A stretch of 64,000 nucleotides of DNA from Diphasiastrum complanatum. Taxonomy: Eukaryota; Streptophyta; Lycopodiopsida; Lycopodiales; Lycopodiaceae. Of the stretch, positions 51,148 through 64,000 are shown one piece after another. The DNA lies in contig CM055111.1 of the NCBI GenBank assembly GCA_029204225.1, positions 43,935,815 to 43,999,814 on the forward strand, written 5' to 3'. The notes under the pieces are model-generated. The model saw nothing but the letters and a program-made list of their open reading frames with translations. It made no database searches and had not been told where the DNA came from. The first letter of the stretch is position 1. Every line of letters starts with the position of its first letter. The translations under genes and the position numbers were made by a program.

Positions 51148-51215
51148 CTTTCTCTCTCTCTCCCTCCCTCAAATCATAAAGGTTTTATCAACAATGCGTT
51201 TTATTTAGGGAGGAA
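51148..51215 (-). promoter_or_regulatory. AKR 5' leader and putative core promoter
   Basis: Sense strand: a GA-rich leader (gagggagggagagagagag) ends three bases before the ATG. A TATA-like taaataaaa lies about 55-60 nt upstream of the ATG. Inference from position and composition only. Confidence 0.35.
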
Positions 51216-51343
51216 AAAATTCCATGTGTCATTATTCCATGAGGAAGGCAAAGATAAACGGTGTCTTTAGGAGAAGGATCCATAAAACTTGCATACATAT
51301 ACCCCTTACATAAATACTTAATGCACCTCCACTCCTCTCCCCC

Positions 51344-51640
51344 CATTGTTGGGGATCTGGAATCAAACCTTTATGCTACATGTGCTCTAGGTAAACATAT
51401 CTTTCTCACCTCATTGCTCATAAACAAACAACATAAAATGTACAACCCCTCCAATAACTAGGGACCCAAGGAGATATTAAATCTTTTCATTGTTGGGGAT
51501 GTTAAATCAATTGGCCTTCATACTAGTTATGCTCATGGTCAACCATCTACTCTTCACCTCATTGCTCACAAATGAGCAAAAAAAGATGTGTCGCCTCTCC
51601 AACCCAAGGGATAGCCAATCCTAATGTTCACCACGTTAGC
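51344..51640. repeat. Degenerate two-copy tandem repeat upstream of AKR
   Basis: Copies starting at 51344 and 51488 (period about 144) share cattgttggggat, tatgct and cacctcattgctca. Confidence 0.65.
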
Positions 51641-51741
51641 AATCTTTTCAAAGTACTTAGCACCTAATGTAGGGTTCACAAATTATTGCATTTAATCCAT
51701 TTAGTGGACCACTTGTGATGTAGAGCTCCCTTACTTTTCCC

Positions 51742-53361
51742 CTAAATCAAACCACAGGGCCTTGAATCTCTGACTAGTTTGATTCTTAACATATAGCTTG
51801 AATCCTTAATTTGTTGCTGTAACAAATTAATGGCACGCATCATGTTCTCCATATCAGTCCCGACGGGACTTGGAACTCTAGTCTCATCCATAGGGGTGTC
51901 CATGAATAAAGGAGAAACTAGCAAAAAACTAGAGGGAAAACGGAGAGCTACGGTGTTAAAATCGCAAAAAGGCCTCAAGAAATAACCAATTTGAGAACAA
52001 GCAACTAGAGAGCAAAAGAACTCTACAACAACTTGGGAGAATGAGGGAAAGGAAGTGAACATACCTCCTTTACCCCCCCCCCCCCCCCCCCCTTAAAACT
52101 CCTCTCCACCCTCAAGCAAAAAGGACAAGTGGGGCCAAAGAAAGGTTCCATTTGTCCCTTCTAGGCTTTTCTAGCCATGTGGGACCACCAAAAGGTGCCA
52201 CATGGCTCATGGACCCCAAGGATTCCTTAAATACAATTTTGGCCCTTTCTCCCCTCTCAAACTCCAGAGATGGAGGAGGGAGAACGTACGGCCCTTCAAG
52301 GACAAGCCATCACCAAGAAGAATATTGGTTCTCTTTGCTTGGGGATTACTCAAGCCTTGAGCTAAAAGTTTAAATTAATAGTCTTAAACTATGAAACTTA
52401 ATCTTAGCAATGACTTTCCAATGCCACCACAAGGTAGGAGGGATGAAAGGTTCGTGGGGAGGCGCGCTACTCCCCAGCATGTCACTTCAGCAAGTTACTT
52501 GCTCAAGGGGAGGTATTTATTACTTCCCCCCCCATACCTATGCGTTGACAGAGACCGCAGATAGACTGCGCCCACCCGTACGGATTTCATGGGAAGGAAA
52601 AGTCTGTGGTAAGTAACACGGGCTTCTAGGCGCAGGAAACAGAGCCATTGATATAGGCTCTATCTGCGTGCCAAAGGATACAACTTTAAGAAGAAAGAAT
52701 ATATCAGAAGATAATCAATGGCTTGCAAAAAGAAGTAGATTTCTCTTTGAGCCGGCTGCAAAGCAGCGGTGACTAAAACAACCGAGGAACGAAATTCTCA
52801 ACTCAAACTCTGTCAACAAGGATTAAAAGGAGCGAGACTGATTCGAGACTGCAATATGCAGTTTGAACGCACCCAAATCCGTAGAACTGCGCGGATACAG
52901 CTGTGTCAGAACTGATTCTGCCAGCTAAAATCCGTGCAAGCTAAATTGAATTCCAGAAAAAAGATCTTTTCATATATTAGAATAAAAAAAATTACAATAT
53001 ACTTGCTGGTTGAGTGATAAAAAAAAGCTCCCACAAACTTTGAATTGAAGTTTTCTTTCAATCTGAAATGCTTATAAAAACTAATAAGCAGATTATAAAC
53101 TTTCTTTACCAGATTCCAACATGCTTAACTTTATCAAGTTTTGAATGTTGAAATGGAAAGAAAGAAGAAAAAAAAAAAACGGTTGTTAAGAAAATTTGCT
53201 AGCTTTTAAAGAACTAGATCTTATCTTAACAACAAAAATTTCAACCTCATCAAAACTAAATTTGAACCAGGTTATCAGAATGCAATCAGCCACATTCCAA
53301 TAGGGAATACCGAACCACATTCACACAAAGGGAACGTGTGCACCTTAAGAAAAATCGATGG
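51742..53361 (-). pseudogene. Gypsy leader and Gag start of an inverted element (with poly-C run)
   Basis: Leftward of the primer site is a 1.3-kb leader without genes, containing a run of about 21 C at 52072-52092. A minus frame then gives MDTPMDETRVPSPVGTDMEN and RAINLLQQQIKDSSYML near 51780-51900, which looks like the start of a chromovirus Gag but has no diagnostic motif. It ends at a stop at 51742, so Gag is truncated. Assignment depends on position after the LTR and primer site. Confidence 0.4.
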
Positions 53362-53374
53362 CTCTGATACCAAC
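53362..53374 (-). other. Primer binding site (tRNA-Met)
   Basis: Minus strand TTGGTATCAGAG adjoining the LTR end ..TGTAACA. Confidence 0.85.
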
Positions 53375-53843
53375 TGTTACAACTCCCTAGGATCATCGAC
53401 TGCCTTGAAGGTTCTGCACACCCCATACCAGTGACAACGCACCAAAACTGCCCAACCGTAGGGTCACAACCGACCCACCCCCATGCCCTGGACTAATCGA
53501 CACAATCATGCCCGGTCAAGCCTCCGACGATAACTGGCGTCCCATACCACCAGCCATCGCACTCGGCTTTCCCTAGCACTCATCTCCTGGCCTGGAGATA
53601 CATCCTGGCTAATGCACGTGCTCTCCATCGACCAACTCCCGAGTAGATTGAGTGAATGGAAAGAGGGAAACCCTACCACTATATATGCATAGCACAGTGG
53701 GTCCCATCAAGCACGGTTCTGTCGGCAACACGTGACCACCTAGGATGGTGATGCGTGGCACCTAAACATGTCGATAACTCCAGTCCTGCGTCATGCCCCT
53801 TGTGAGGCCGTCACTGAAGGGCGTACCGTTGTGGTACATAACA
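53375..53843 (-). repeat. 5' LTR, inverted copy of 57417-57885
   Basis: 469 bp, TGTTATGTACC...GTTGTAACA on the minus strand. Exactly the same length as the plus-strand LTR at 57417, with roughly two dozen differences by eye. TATA-like ctatatatgc near 53680. Confidence 0.92.
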
Positions 53844-54671
53844 ATAATCATGTAGTTCATGGGTATATTAGAGAAAATTTGCCCTTGAAAAAGGCCCTAT
53901 AAGGATTGCCATGTAGGATGACAAATTTTTGGCAATTTAAAATACAAAAATAAAATCTTTTCTTGCCCACAGTCTTGCCCACACATTATTCGATGGTTAG
54001 TTATTATGTGTATAGTATAGTTTGTGGCTGTAAAACAATTGTAACTTTTGAACCACAACTTGGAGACGATTATAATGCCATTAGAAAGCCCTCGACGAGA
54101 GCTTTCCAATGACCCAATTCGAAGCTACGGTTAAAAAGATATTGTCAGTCAAAGTTATATTTGGTCAAAGCGGTTGGTCAACCTGATATCGCTTTGGAGT
54201 TTGACGGTCAAATTGGTTTGGCCATACACAATTTTTTTTTGAAGATATTGGAAGACATCTGCTAGTAGTGTGGGCAAAGCTCATGAATGACATTGTCTCA
54301 CATGAACTGTGAATCAATAGGTGTTTTAAAGTTGCACCAAGGTGGTCCTTAGAGTGCTATTATCCAAGAATATCACTTTTAAAATAATTTATACACAAGA
54401 TTTCAGTGTATAATTAATGTGACTTACTTGAAACATGTTGAATGAAGTTGGCTTTGTAAAGATGGGACTAAAAGATCACATGGACATTGTGAGACAGTTG
54501 GCAAAGAGCTCTCCAAAATATTTTAGACAAAAATACTATAAGAAGAGGTATGAGAGGTTAGAGTGAAGAAACAACATGTGGTACCCACTAAATGCATACT
54601 TGCAACGACGTTGTTTGAGATGAACACATGTTCTTTATTTGGTTACACTATCAATCATATATTGTGTATAT
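53844..54671. other. No gene seen between the inverted LTR and the pol fragment
   Basis: AT-rich, no retroelement motif recognised. The junction with gypsy RT is at about 54672. Confidence 0.4.
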
Positions 54672-55880
54672 AATGCAACATGTTTAGCTCCTGTTTTGCT
54701 AACCGGCAAGAAAGACGGAGGTATTCGTCTTTGTGTTGATTACAAAAAGCTTAATAAGATGACAGTTAAGAACCGTTATCCCTTGCCTCAGATGGACAAC
54801 TTAATGGACCGATTGAATGGTGCTAAATATTTCACCAAATTGGACCTTAGGTCAGGGTACCATCAAATTAGAATACACGAGGGGGATGTTTCCAAAACTG
54901 GCTTTCGTACTAGGTATGGCCATTACGAATTTTTAGTTTTACCCTTTGGTCTAACTAATGCCCCGGCAACCTTCCAGCAGATGATGAACGATATTCTTCG
55001 TCCATATCTGGGGAAGTTTCTCGTGGTATTTTTAGACGACATACTGATTTACAGTAAGACTCTTGAGGAGCACGAAGCGCATTTGCGTACAGTCTTAGAT
55101 AATCTAAGGTAGGCAAAGATTTATGCTAAGGAGTCTAAATGTGAGTTTTTTCAAACTCGACTCAAGTATTTGGGACATATCGTTTCCGATCGAGGTCTTG
55201 AGATCGACTACAATAAGGTCCAGAAAGTTCGTGATTGGCCTATTCTGAAAACCATTAGGGAAGTACTTTTTGGGCTTCACAGGGTTTTTCCATAAATTCA
55301 TTAAAGACTATGCCTTAGTTGCATTGCCTCTAACAAATCTTCTTAAGGGAGTGAAGAAAGCCAAACGGAAAACTAAAAAGGGTAATAAGAAGAAGGCCGG
55401 AAGGCGTTCGAAGATCAGTCCTCTTGTTGTTTGGACTAATGAACTTAATCAAAGCTTTGAAGCTTTGAAGATGTTGGTGTCTACAGCCCCTATCTTACAC
55501 ATAGTGGACCCTAGCGGATCTTTCTTAGTGGAAACAGACGCTAGTGACTATGCGGTAGGTGCAGTCCTTTACCAGGATAGTAGACCTATGGCTTTCGAGA
55601 GCAAGAAGTTGGACATAGCTCAAAGTAGGTATTCTACTTATGAGAAGGAACTCTTTGTTGTCATCCATGCGTTAAAGATCTGGAGACATTATTTGTACGG
55701 ATCCAAATTCATGGTAATGACAAATCATGGATCTCTTAAGTATATCTGTGATGCCTCAGACCTTAGGGGTCGTAAGGCCCCCTGGTTGGAACTCATTCAA
55801 GAGTTCGAATTCGACATTAAGTACCGTTGAGGTACGTCGAATTGTGTCGCTGATGCTTTGAGCCGGATTGGAGAAGTTAA
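54672..55880 (+). pseudogene. Gypsy chromovirus (G4) reverse transcriptase and RNase H
   Basis: [53 protein letters not shown] and the catalytic [16 protein letters not shown] at 55110-55112 and a small deletion near 55260 break the frame. RNase H: FLVETDASDYAVGAVLYQD, RYSTYEKELFVVIHALK, WRHYLYGSKFMVMT, ending with a TGA at 55828 where NCVADALSRI follows. The RT start is missing, cut at 54672. Confidence 0.92.
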
Positions 55881-57390
55881 TTAGTTATGCTTTGCTGAGT
55901 TCCAATCTGAGTTGTATCTTTCTCTACGAGATCTTTGTCAGATCGATGGTTATATTTGGCAAGATGTCTTGGCAGGAAGCTCTTTAAGGAGAGACAATTT
56001 TGGAAAGCAAGATTTCAAGAAATCTCGCAAAGAGAAGATACTAGATGATTATTCCATTCGGAATGGTTTGCTTTTCCGTAGAGGAAAAGTCTCTGTGCCA
56101 GATATCGCGGACATTAGGGCCCAAATCCTGCATGAGTGCCACGATAGCTCCAGCACGAGACACCCTGGTATACAGAGGATGCTTGACCTTGTTATAAGAG
56201 AATTTTATTGGCCAAAAATGAAAGGTCGCGTCGAGGCATCCATTCAAAAGTGTGAACAATGCCAATTAAATAAAGCGCAAAAACTCAAAGCAGCTAGTTT
56301 GTTGCATCCATTGGAAATTCCCAACAAGAAATGGGAAAGTATTTCCATGGATTTTGTGGTTGGACTTCCTCAGTCAAGGAAGGGTCACGATGCTATTTGG
56401 GTAGCAGTTGACAGGCTAACCAAAATGACACAGTTTATTCCAACAAAAACTACTGTCAAAGCTTCTGAATTTGCTCAACTCTTCGTTGAAAAGTTGTTCA
56501 GGTTGTATGGATTGCCGAACGATATTGTTAGTGATTGTGATTCCAAGTTCACTGGCAAGTTCTAGCAGGCGGTCTTTGAAAGACTGGAAACTACTTTAAG
56601 TCTATCATCTACAGATCACCTAGAATCCGATGGTTAGACCGAACGTGTCAACCAGTCGATGGAAGATATGCTTCGCGCATATGTTTCCAGGCGACAATCA
56701 GACTGGAAAAAGTATCTCCCAATGGTTGAGTTTGCATACAATAGTATGAAGCATTCTGCCACTGGTTTTAGTCCTTTTATGCTCTTGTATGACTTTCAAC
56801 CTCGTTCCCCTATCTCCGTTGGACTCAAAGGTCTCAAGGTTCAAGCTGCAGCGGATTTTTTGCATGATATGCAAGAAATGTTGCAGGTGGCTAGAGAAAG
56901 CATTAGATCGGCTCAAGATAGAGCCCAGTTCTATGCCAACCGAAGTCGCGCTCCTCGAGAGTTTGAGATCGGTGATTGGGTGTATCTTAGAATCCCTAAG
57001 GACTCTAAGACACTTCGAACGGGGAAATGTGTGAAGTTATCTCCACGTTTTAGCGGTCATTTCAAAGTTCTTAACAAGATTGGTAGGGTTGCTTATAGAC
57101 TAGAACTCCATGTTGGAACTAAGGTTCATCATGTATTCCATGTTAGTCGTTTAAAGGAACGACTTGGTGGAAAGATGACCTAATTCCTACAAATGGTCTA
57201 GTTCTATTGGAAGATTCGACTGCTTTTGTACCCCATGAACCAAGAAAGATCATGGATACTCGACAACATCAGCTGAGAAATTGTTTGATTTCTGAACATT
57301 TGATTCGTTGGAAAGGTATGTCAGATGATGAGGACACCTGGGAGAAAGAGGATGATTTAAGACTTAGATTCCCTAGTTTCTTCCCATAGA
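55881..57390 (+). pseudogene. Gypsy chromovirus (G4) integrase and chromodomain
   Basis: Zinc domain (HECHDSSSTRHPG...CEQCQLNKAQ), catalytic core with Asp in SMDFVVGLPQSRKGHDAIWV and the second site as NDIVSDCDSKF. Stops lie at 56563 and 56636 around the region of the catalytic Glu (TERVNQ). The GPY/F-type segment (KLSPRFSGHFKVLNKIGRVA, HHVFHVSRLK) reaches a stop at 57181. A separate frame (57207-57389) carries the chromodomain core HLIRWKGMSDDEDTWEKEDD. Then the purine-rich tract and 3' LTR. Confidence 0.9.
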
Positions 57391-57400
57391 AGGAAGTTTT

Positions 57401-57416
57401 TATGGGGGGGGGGGAA
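57401..57416 (+). other. Polypurine tract of G4
   Basis: A G-run (atgggggggggggaa) immediately before the LTR start TGTTATG; primes plus-strand synthesis. Confidence 0.85.
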
Positions 57417-57885
57417 TGTTATGTACCATAACGGTACGCCCTTCAGTGACGGTCTCGCAAGGGGCATGACGCAGGACTGGAGTTATCGACATGTTTAGGT
57501 GCCACGCGTCACCATCCTAGGTGGTCAGGTGTCGCCGGCAGGACCGTGCTTGATGGAACCCACTGTGTTATGCCTATGTAGTGGTGGGGTTTCCCTCTTT
57601 CCATTCACTCAGTCTACCCGGAAGTTGGTGGATGGAGAGCACGTGCATTAGCCAGGATGTATCTCCAAGCCAGGAGATGAGTGCTAGGGAAAGCTGAGTG
57701 CGATGGCTGGTGGTATGGGACGCCAGTTATCATCGAAGGTTTGACCGGACATGATTATGTCGATTACTCCAGGGCATGGGGGTGGGTCGGTTGTGACCCT
57801 ACGGTTGGGCAGTTTTGGTGCGTTGTCACTGGTATGGGGTGTGCAGAACCTTCAAGGCAGTCGATGATCCTAGGGAGTTGTAACA
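57417..57885 (+). repeat. 3' LTR of G4
   Basis: 469 bp, TGTTATGTACC...GTTGTAACA, inverted relative to 53375-53843. Confidence 0.92.
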
Positions 57886-58416
57886 ATTACCTTTCATTTA
57901 ATTCGGAAATCAAGTATCTTTTCGGGTTAGAAAATGGTCCTACTTGATGATTAATTTTCATAGGTCCAATTGGCCTCCATAATCAAGATCATCTTTTTTA
58001 TATAGACTATTCTGAAGTCATATACATGAAAAGTGGGAGGCTCTTGAATTCCTTTCAGGAGTTCAAATTGGTAAGCCAAAGTCGAAGATTTTTAACGACC
58101 CCTCCAATGAGAGGACAATGCAAAAGCTAGAATCCATCAAGATTCTCTCATAAACCTGATCACCATCAGGTATAGATAAAAGAAGGAAAACTAAAAAATT
58201 GTCGATAGGTCCAAGAATCTTCGTCTTCACTAATTTGTTCTCCCCTATTAATCAAGTGCTCGTTTGTGATTCATTAATAACAATGATTAGAATCTACATT
58301 ATGATTTGTTAATCATAATTCATGCAAATCTAATTACACATGATAAGAGGAAAACGTATCAAAGCATGTTCAGAAAATGTGAACAATACTAGAGCTAATT
58401 AGTCTGCAGCCTCTCA
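57886..58416. other. No gene seen
   Basis: AT-rich sequence without supported features. Confidence 0.4.
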
Positions 58417-58530
58417 TCAACCTCCTGGCATTGTGACAGCCATTATGGGTAAAGCAAGTGGGCCACTGAATGGATAGGCTTGTCGAATCTCTGCCATCTC
58501 CTCTACCAAAGGCATCGTATCTAGATCACC
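58417..58530 (-). CDS. Orphan terminal-exon candidate
   Basis: A strong acceptor (tttattgtttttgtag) is followed by 37 in-frame codons and a TGA: GDLDTMPLVEEMAEIRQAYP, FSGPLALPIMAVTMPGG. The composition is protein-like and not repeat-derived. I do not recognise it. It may be the last exon of a host gene whose other exons lie to the right, or part of the adjacent hAT relic. No upstream exon was found in the window. Confidence 0.28.
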   Translation of the reverse strand, partial: GDLDTMPLVEEMAEIRQAYPFSGPLALPIMAVTMPGG

Positions 58531-58759
58531 CTACAAAAACAATAAACAATGTTCCATCAGTAGCAACTACGAAAAACAATTTACAGCAACTTACAATAAC
58601 AAGTCTGTAGCACTAACATAAAGCACATTTGCTAGAATGACGAGAACAACATTTGAAAAAATGAGTAGTATGATACCAAGCTATCACATGAATAAAAAGA
58701 TAAAGTATGTGTATATCTCTTCTCATCAAGAAGCATCATCTGAAGAGCCACTTCCACAT

Positions 58760-59190
58760 GGTCTATCATCTCATATAGAAGTTGCCCTCTCTATCCACTA
58801 GACGCAACATGACATATATCATGCATCAGAAAGTCTATGCAATGTGTGATGCAAGGGGTCCAGAATATGGTAGGGATCTATCTCATAAGCATATCTCCCA
58901 TGTGCTTACAATTACTAGTGTTGTCCGTCACCACCTCGACAACCTTGGCCACGCCAACCTCTATCACTGCTTGTCGTATGACATCGTATATGGACTTGAC
59001 AATGATAGTGTCTCCACCCCTGGAAACATCCACGGCACAATAGAACATAGTTGCCCATGTAGCACGACACCAGTATGTTAATAACTTGCCTACGATGAAT
59101 GTCGATCCACCCATTTGACATGATGGAGCAGCCATACACCTCTCTCATGCATTTCTCAACTAGAAAAGGCTCTATGTGAGTGTGTCCACT
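58760..59190 (-). pseudogene. hAT-type transposase relic (DUF659 region)
   Basis: Minus strand: REVYGCSIMSNGWIDIHRRQ, then after a frameshift GGDTIIVKSIYDVIRQAVIE and VVEVVTDNTSNCKHMGDMLM. This matches the conserved order GCSIMSDGWTD...VVQVVTDNASNYKAAG of plant hAT transposases. The frame is broken and the terminal parts are absent. A second relic of this kind is at 6960-7645. Confidence 0.7.
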
Positions 59191-59444
59191 CATGAAGTCA
59201 AATAGCAAGAGAGAAGAGAATGACAAGTGGGAGGGAGGTGGCATGCGATGCTATGCATGGATAGATAATGATGTTGTCTGGCTGTCGGGTATCCCCTCTC
59301 CATACTACACCAAGAAATAGACAATCCATACAATAATTAGAATCTGTCAAAACATATAATAGACGATGAATCCACGACTAATCCAAAAAAAAAAAAAACC
59401 TGTAGGCAAAAATAAAAAATGAATGTCACAGAAATTGCAGGGCA

Positions 59445-61490
<2,046 letters not shown>

Positions 61491-61499
61491 GTGAGATGT

Positions 61500-62085
61500 T
61501 CGACTGCAAGTTTGGTTTTGTGCAACCAGCTTTGAAGACTTGCGCACGGTTGATGGTTGTTTCAGTCGTTTAGAGATGCTTGCAGACACAGACTTTTGAT
61601 GAATGACGCAAATGAGTGGAGTAGTTGCTTGCGCGAGGTAGTGTCATGGGGCACTCTGTCGCAGCTTCATCTCATGTTCGTTGTGCTTCTTTTGAAATGT
61701 GCCCCTTCCGACCCGTTGGAGCTCTAGAAGAGCATAGAGCCGCATTCAGTTGAGGATTATGCGCATGAGTTGGGACAGCCAATAACGTGCGAGACCATTT
61801 CTGTGAGTCGGGTTTTAGTAGACATAGCTATTTTTCACATGCAGGCAGCTGGAAAGTTGTTGGTGAATTTTGGGTTTAGGGTCCCCCATGTCGATTTTGG
61901 TTCATCTCCATTGTTTCGCGAGGAGATGTTTGTCGACGAGAATCCTTTAGAGGTTGAAGTTGACATCGAGAGATTGAACGTGGATCAACGAAAGATTTTC
62001 AACTGTGTAGTACATGAGCATGTTGTTTGAAGAGTGGGTGGAGTGTTTTTTGTAAATGGTCCGGGTGGTACATGCAAGAGACGCA
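61500..62085 (+). pseudogene. Helitron Rep/helicase (RepHel) relic
   Basis: 61525-61565 encodes TSFEDLRTVDG, the block linking Rep and the Pif1-like helicase in Helitrons. After frame changes, 61770-62030 encodes LVDIAIFHMQAAGKLLVNFG, then LNVDQRKIFNCVV, and in the next frame GGVFFVNGPGGTCKR: the Walker A region of the helicase, where the invariant Gly-Lys-Thr has become Cys-Lys-Arg. Rolling-circle transposon enzyme, non-functional and cut off right after Walker A at about 62075. Confidence 0.75.
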
Positions 62086-63007
62086 CCCCTACACCACATG
62101 GACCCAGATCATTACGGAACCAAGAAGGTACCAGCTCAACCACCACAAAGGTCTGCTATGGCGAAAGTCTCAAGGATCGAACCACCCAAGGCACCTGCGA
62201 ATAAGAAGAATCAGTTGAAGCAACGCTACAACCAGGTGATCCGATGGAGTGACCTACCCAAAGAGGCAATAGCTACACTAGACCTTGATATTTGCAACCA
62301 TGAGGCGAATGTCACAGCAGTCCCAAAGAAAGACAACAAGAATGAACCCACCAAAATGACAAAAAAGAGCAAAAAGAAGGTGTTGGATTCCTTGAAGTCA
62401 ATCAAGTTGGATCAGATACAACGTCATCTTCTACACAGGTGACAAAAAATAAAAAAATGACCAGTCGGGCCAAGATCAATATGCTGAAAGAGGAATCTTG
62501 ACGAGCTCCAATTCATGAGATGCCTGATACTTTCAATAATTATAAATTGAACGACGTGGTAATCATGATGTCGCAAGCCCAACGAGAACCTGATCAAAGT
62601 CAGGCACCAGCGGAATAAGTCTTTGAGGGACCTACGCGAACACAGCCGATGAATCTTGCGGAACCAGGAGAAGAAGAAAGGATAGTGCATGTGGGAGAGC
62701 AGTTAACACCCACGCAGTTCAAGAGACTATGATCCTTGTTGGTGGAATACAAAGACTGTTTTGCCTGAAGCTATAGTGATCTAAAGGGCATTCCGCCAAC
62801 AGTAGTCCAACACACCATACCTTTGGTGGACGGACCAGTCCCCAAGGTAAGCCGTTACTACTGCTGCAACCCGAATTATACAGAACTGATCAAGCAAGAG
62901 TTGTAGAAACTTATGGATGCAGATTTCATTTACGAAATCGAGCACACGGAATGGGTATCGCCAATAGTTATAGTACCCAAGAAGAATGGCAAAATGCGTA
63001 TCTGTGT
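62086..63007 (+). pseudogene. Gypsy (Tat-like) protease-RT linker and RT start
   Basis: 62056-62442 is a Lys/Pro-rich frame (RWSDLPKEAIATLDLDI). RT sequence follows: YKDCFA*SYSDLKGIPPTVVQ, HTIPLVDGPVPKVSRYY, NPNYTELIKQEL, LMDADFIYEIEHTEWVSP, IVPKKNGKMRICV. This is the RT N-terminal region (DVFAWSYxDLKGIP type) of Tat/Ogre-like gypsy. Several stops (for example in FA*SYS and QEL*KL). Cut at about 63007, just before the D of the CVDY motif. Confidence 0.8.
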
Positions 63008-64000
63008 GAAGATCATCAACCCGTCTCCCATCGCCACGCCAAAGCTCTGATCAAACCATTCGTCACCCAAACTACACCAGAAATTCTCATCCAGACTAAC
63101 AATACATACCTGATAGAAGCTATCACGAAACCCGTCATTCAGACAGTTGCACATATGTTGAATAACTTTCTGGTTATTTCAACATTTCGCAAGGACAAAA
63201 TCCAGTCTACGCTGCTGAGTCAGATAGTGGAATCCTTTCTGGAATTCCCTAACCCCTCCCTTGTGCCATACGACTGGCATAGCTTTCTTATTCGAGAACT
63301 AACAAACTCCATCAAACCCAACAACCGTGAGCGAATCGCAGCAGGCTCCCTGTTGTGTAACTTTGCCTACACACTTCTCGAGACGAAAGTGCGCGGTTTT
63401 CAACGCTCATCTCTCCTGTCTACCCTTGTGCCACATACTAACCTTTACCCACCATCTCAAGCATCAACCTCCTCCCAACCTGCAGTCATTAACACAACGG
63501 CCAGCAAACGAATGTGTGGCGCTGCCTCTACATCCACATCTCCACCTGTTACCCGACGACGCGTCTCCATTGCCGCACTAACTACTCCATCGACCACCAC
63601 CACTTCTTCTTTCGTGCAACCCCCCACTCCAATTTCTGTTGTCGCTACCTCTCTTCCTATTTCATCCACATATGTTTCTATCTCCATCCCCGTTTCTTCT
63701 GTTGATACCACTCCTACTTCTCTTCCAGTGTTCGCTGCTCCATCCATCACCATCGCATCCTCCATTGCTCCTGCCACCACCGTTGCTCTTCTCACATTCA
63801 ACCCTTCTGATTCGCAACTGTACCCCGACACTCTGGCATGGATGCAAATTATCAATTTTTCACCCCCACGCCAGACACTTTCTACTCCATCCTCACCTTC
63901 TTCCATACTCCACACCACCCTTCAATTCCCCATTGTTCCTCCCATCCTCTCGTTTGGACAAACCGTCATCACCCCTGTTTTCACAGTTGTTTCTCACACC
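63008..64000 (+). CDS. Long unrecognised open frame, continuing past the window end
   Basis: In the frame starting at 63008 there is no stop for 331 codons to the window edge; an in-frame ATG exists upstream at 62951 but inside RT sequence of another frame. The first 130 residues look like a folded, partly helical domain (HRHAKALIKPFVTQTTPEIL, TYLIEAITKPVIQTVAHMLN, YDWHSFLIRELTNSIKPN). From about residue 155 the protein is Ser/Thr/Pro/Val-rich, low complexity, ending IINFSPPRQTLSTPSSP. No known motif. It begins exactly where gypsy RT sequence breaks off, so it may be an accessory frame of that element, or a captured or host exon. It is striking as the longest undamaged frame among decayed elements. 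Confidence 0.55.

Noticed and set aside
54639-54671. RT start codon at 54639 as a real translation start
   Set aside because: The first codons do not match gypsy RT; homology starts at [12 protein letters not shown], so the ATG is outside the element.

Overview
The window is nuclear DNA of a large-genome land plant. Reasons: Ty1/copia and Ty3/gypsy LTR retrotransposons with tRNA-Met and tRNA-Asp primer binding sites, hAT, LINE and Helitron remnants, long CT/GA microsatellites, a TTTAGGG-type repeat, and a GT-AG spliced host gene with a transit-peptide-like N-terminus. Kilobase introns packed with retroelements would fit a fern, gymnosperm or other giant-genome lineage, but the sequence alone does not fix the taxon.

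The one host gene I can assemble is an aldo/keto reductase on the minus strand. Six exons (50856-51147, 33760-33928, 13937-14189, 13390-13648, 6010-6173, 5508-5708) join with matching splice phases into a 1338-nt, 445-codon reading frame that keeps the Asp/Tyr/Lys/His catalytic tetrad. The gene spans about 45.6 kb, and nearly all the transposons between 6 kb and 50.8 kb lie in three introns of 7.2, 19.6 and 16.9 kb.

Layout. 1-5.5 kb: broken copia element, gypsy LTR with leader, LINE scrap. 5.5-14.2 kb: last four exons; intron 4 holds a hAT transposase relic, a complete 3.3-kb non-autonomous chromodomain LTR element (7664-10999) and a 67-bp-arm foldback. 14.2-33.8 kb (intron 2): a tRNA-Asp-primed gypsy 5' end, then a gypsy element whose gag is split by a complete minus-strand chromovirus (19277-23014, duplicated site GCAGA), then a copia element fused to a second gypsy integrase. 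33.9-50.9 kb (intron 1): Argonaute and eIF3f gene fragments, tandem repeats, a second chromodomain element lacking reverse transcriptase, an 840-bp hAT-type MITE with 8-bp target duplication, inverted copia LTRs and a three-part retroelement mosaic. 51-58 kb: AKR promoter side, then two same-family gypsy LTRs head to head with a gag start and a pol. 58-64 kb: hAT relic, very long CT repeat, Helitron helicase relic, gypsy RT fragment, and a long unrecognised open frame running off the right edge.

Most likely to be undescribed: the LTR family whose RT/RNase H/integrase core is replaced by a long unrecognised frame and minisatellite and whose LTRs end AGT..ACT; the recurrent short TTCGCC-type motif clustered in both orientations in non-coding spacers of the tRNA-Asp-primed gypsy elements; the accessory frame after integrase in one of them; and the open frame at 63008-64000.
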